This document shows, in pieces, positions 5,916 through 6,358 of a stretch of DNA of 6,358 nt. Each line of letters begins with the position of its first letter. Position 1 is the first letter of the stretch. Under the pieces are notes generated by a model, which was not told the DNA's origin, made no database searches, and saw only the letters and a program-made list of their open reading frames with translations. The position numbers and the translations under genes are program-made. This DNA comes from Acidobacteriaceae bacterium. Lineage in GTDB: Bacteria; Acidobacteriota; Terriglobia; Terriglobales; Acidobacteriaceae. The DNA lies in contig PLBX01000542.1 of assembly GCA_003135495.1 (NCBI GenBank), forward strand, positions 13,225 to 19,582, read 5' to 3'.

Positions 5916-6358
5916 ATGGCCGCTGAGAAAATTATGATCGTCGACGACGAGCGCTTGGTGCGCTGGTCGCTGCGCCAGAAGTGCGAGGAGTGGGGATACT
6001 ACGTCATCGAAGCTGATTCCGGCGAGCCCGGGCTTAGGCTGGCGCAGCGCGAATCGCCCGATCTGGTGCTGCTCGATGTTCGTATGCCTGACCTTACGGG
6101 CATCGAGGTGCTCGATCAGCTTAAGAAAAATGGCGACGCGCGCGCGGTCATCATGATCACCGCCGATCCCCAGCTTGACGACGTGAAGGCCGCGCTCAAA
6201 CTTGGAGCTTACGATTTCATCGGGAAGCCGGTTGACTTCGACGAGCTTCATATCACCATCAAGAACGCCCTCGAGGCCACCAGCCTGCGCACTGAAGTTC
6301 AAGCTCTTCGTGGTGAGGTGCGGCGCGGAGCTGGCTATGACAGCGTGGTCAGCGTCTC
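5916..6358 (+). CDS. Response regulator receiver domain, probably NtrC-type, 3' end missing
   Basis: The frame opens at ATG 5916, preceded by an in-frame stop at 5907, and runs without a stop off the right edge, giving 147 visible residues. It starts MAAEKIMIVDDE. Receiver landmarks are the acidic pair Asp10/Asp11, phosphate-acceptor Asp54 (LVLLDVRMP), Thr82 (MITAD) and Lys104 (FIGKPVD). After the receiver a charged linker (LRTEVQALRGEVRR) leads into GYDSVVSV. That resembles the entry to the sigma-54 AAA+ domain in NtrC-type activators, where an F/YDxIVG stretch is usual, so an enhancer-binding activator of sigma-54 promoters is likely. The output domain is not in the window, so this is inference. 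Its probable kinase is encoded at 3831-5084, on the same strand, with the toxin-antitoxin pair between. No strong ribosome site precedes the ATG. A second ATG at residue 7 is a less likely start. Confidence 0.88.
   Translation, partial: MAAEKIMIVDDERLVRWSLRQKCEEWGYYVIEADSGEPGLRLAQRESPDLVLLDVRMPDLTGIEVLDQLKKNGDARAVIMITADPQLDDVKAALKLGAYDFIGKPVDFDELHITIKNALEATSLRTEVQALRGEVRRGAGYDSVVSV

Noticed and set aside
5910..6302. A 130-codon - strand open frame opposite the response regulator
   Set aside because: The + strand frame has all receiver-domain landmarks (Asp10/11, Asp54, Thr82, Lys104). The - strand frame is its shadow.

Overview
The window looks like chromosomal DNA from a Gram-negative, moderately GC-rich bacterium. 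The gene style (System II cytochrome c maturation genes beside an NtrC-type two-component pair) suggests an Acidobacteriota-like or deltaproteobacterial-like lineage. That placement is inference from gene content only; no rRNA or other marker gene is present.

Layout from left to right. (1) Positions 1-593 hold the 3' part of a membrane-anchored tetratricopeptide-repeat (TPR) protein whose start lies before the window. (2) Positions 594-953 are a 360-base gap with no convincing gene but clear inverted-repeat structure: two abutting hairpins at 632-705 and a nested stem-loop at 751-796. (3) Positions 954-5084 form a tight three-gene + strand cluster. It contains resB (954-2435), a ccsA/resC-type haem handling protein (2435-3838, TAATG overlap with resB) and a membrane sensor histidine kinase (3831-5084, 8-base overlap with ccsA). 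(4) Positions 5103-5767 hold a - strand type II toxin-antitoxin pair, a Phd/YefM-like antitoxin followed by a PIN-domain (VapC-type) toxin, with a repeat-rich probable operator/promoter just outside the antitoxin start. (5) From 5916 to the window end is the N-terminal receiver domain of a response regulator, probably an NtrC-type sigma-54 activator, cut off by the window edge.

How they fit together. ResB and CcsA/ResC form the System II complex that moves haem across the membrane and attaches it to CXXCH motifs of apocytochromes c. The TPR protein may help with apocytochrome handling or another envelope task. The histidine kinase is fused to this operon by gene overlap. Its likely partner is the response regulator about 830 bases further on, and the toxin-antitoxin cassette sits between them in opposite orientation, as if inserted. 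The most notable points are an unusually long CcsA with an extra block of membrane segments between conserved haem-ligand regions, the coupling of a nearly loop-less kinase to cytochrome c biogenesis, the toxin-antitoxin module splitting a two-component pair, and the structured gap ahead of resB. I found no CRISPR array, tRNA, rRNA, transposase or recognisable riboswitch.
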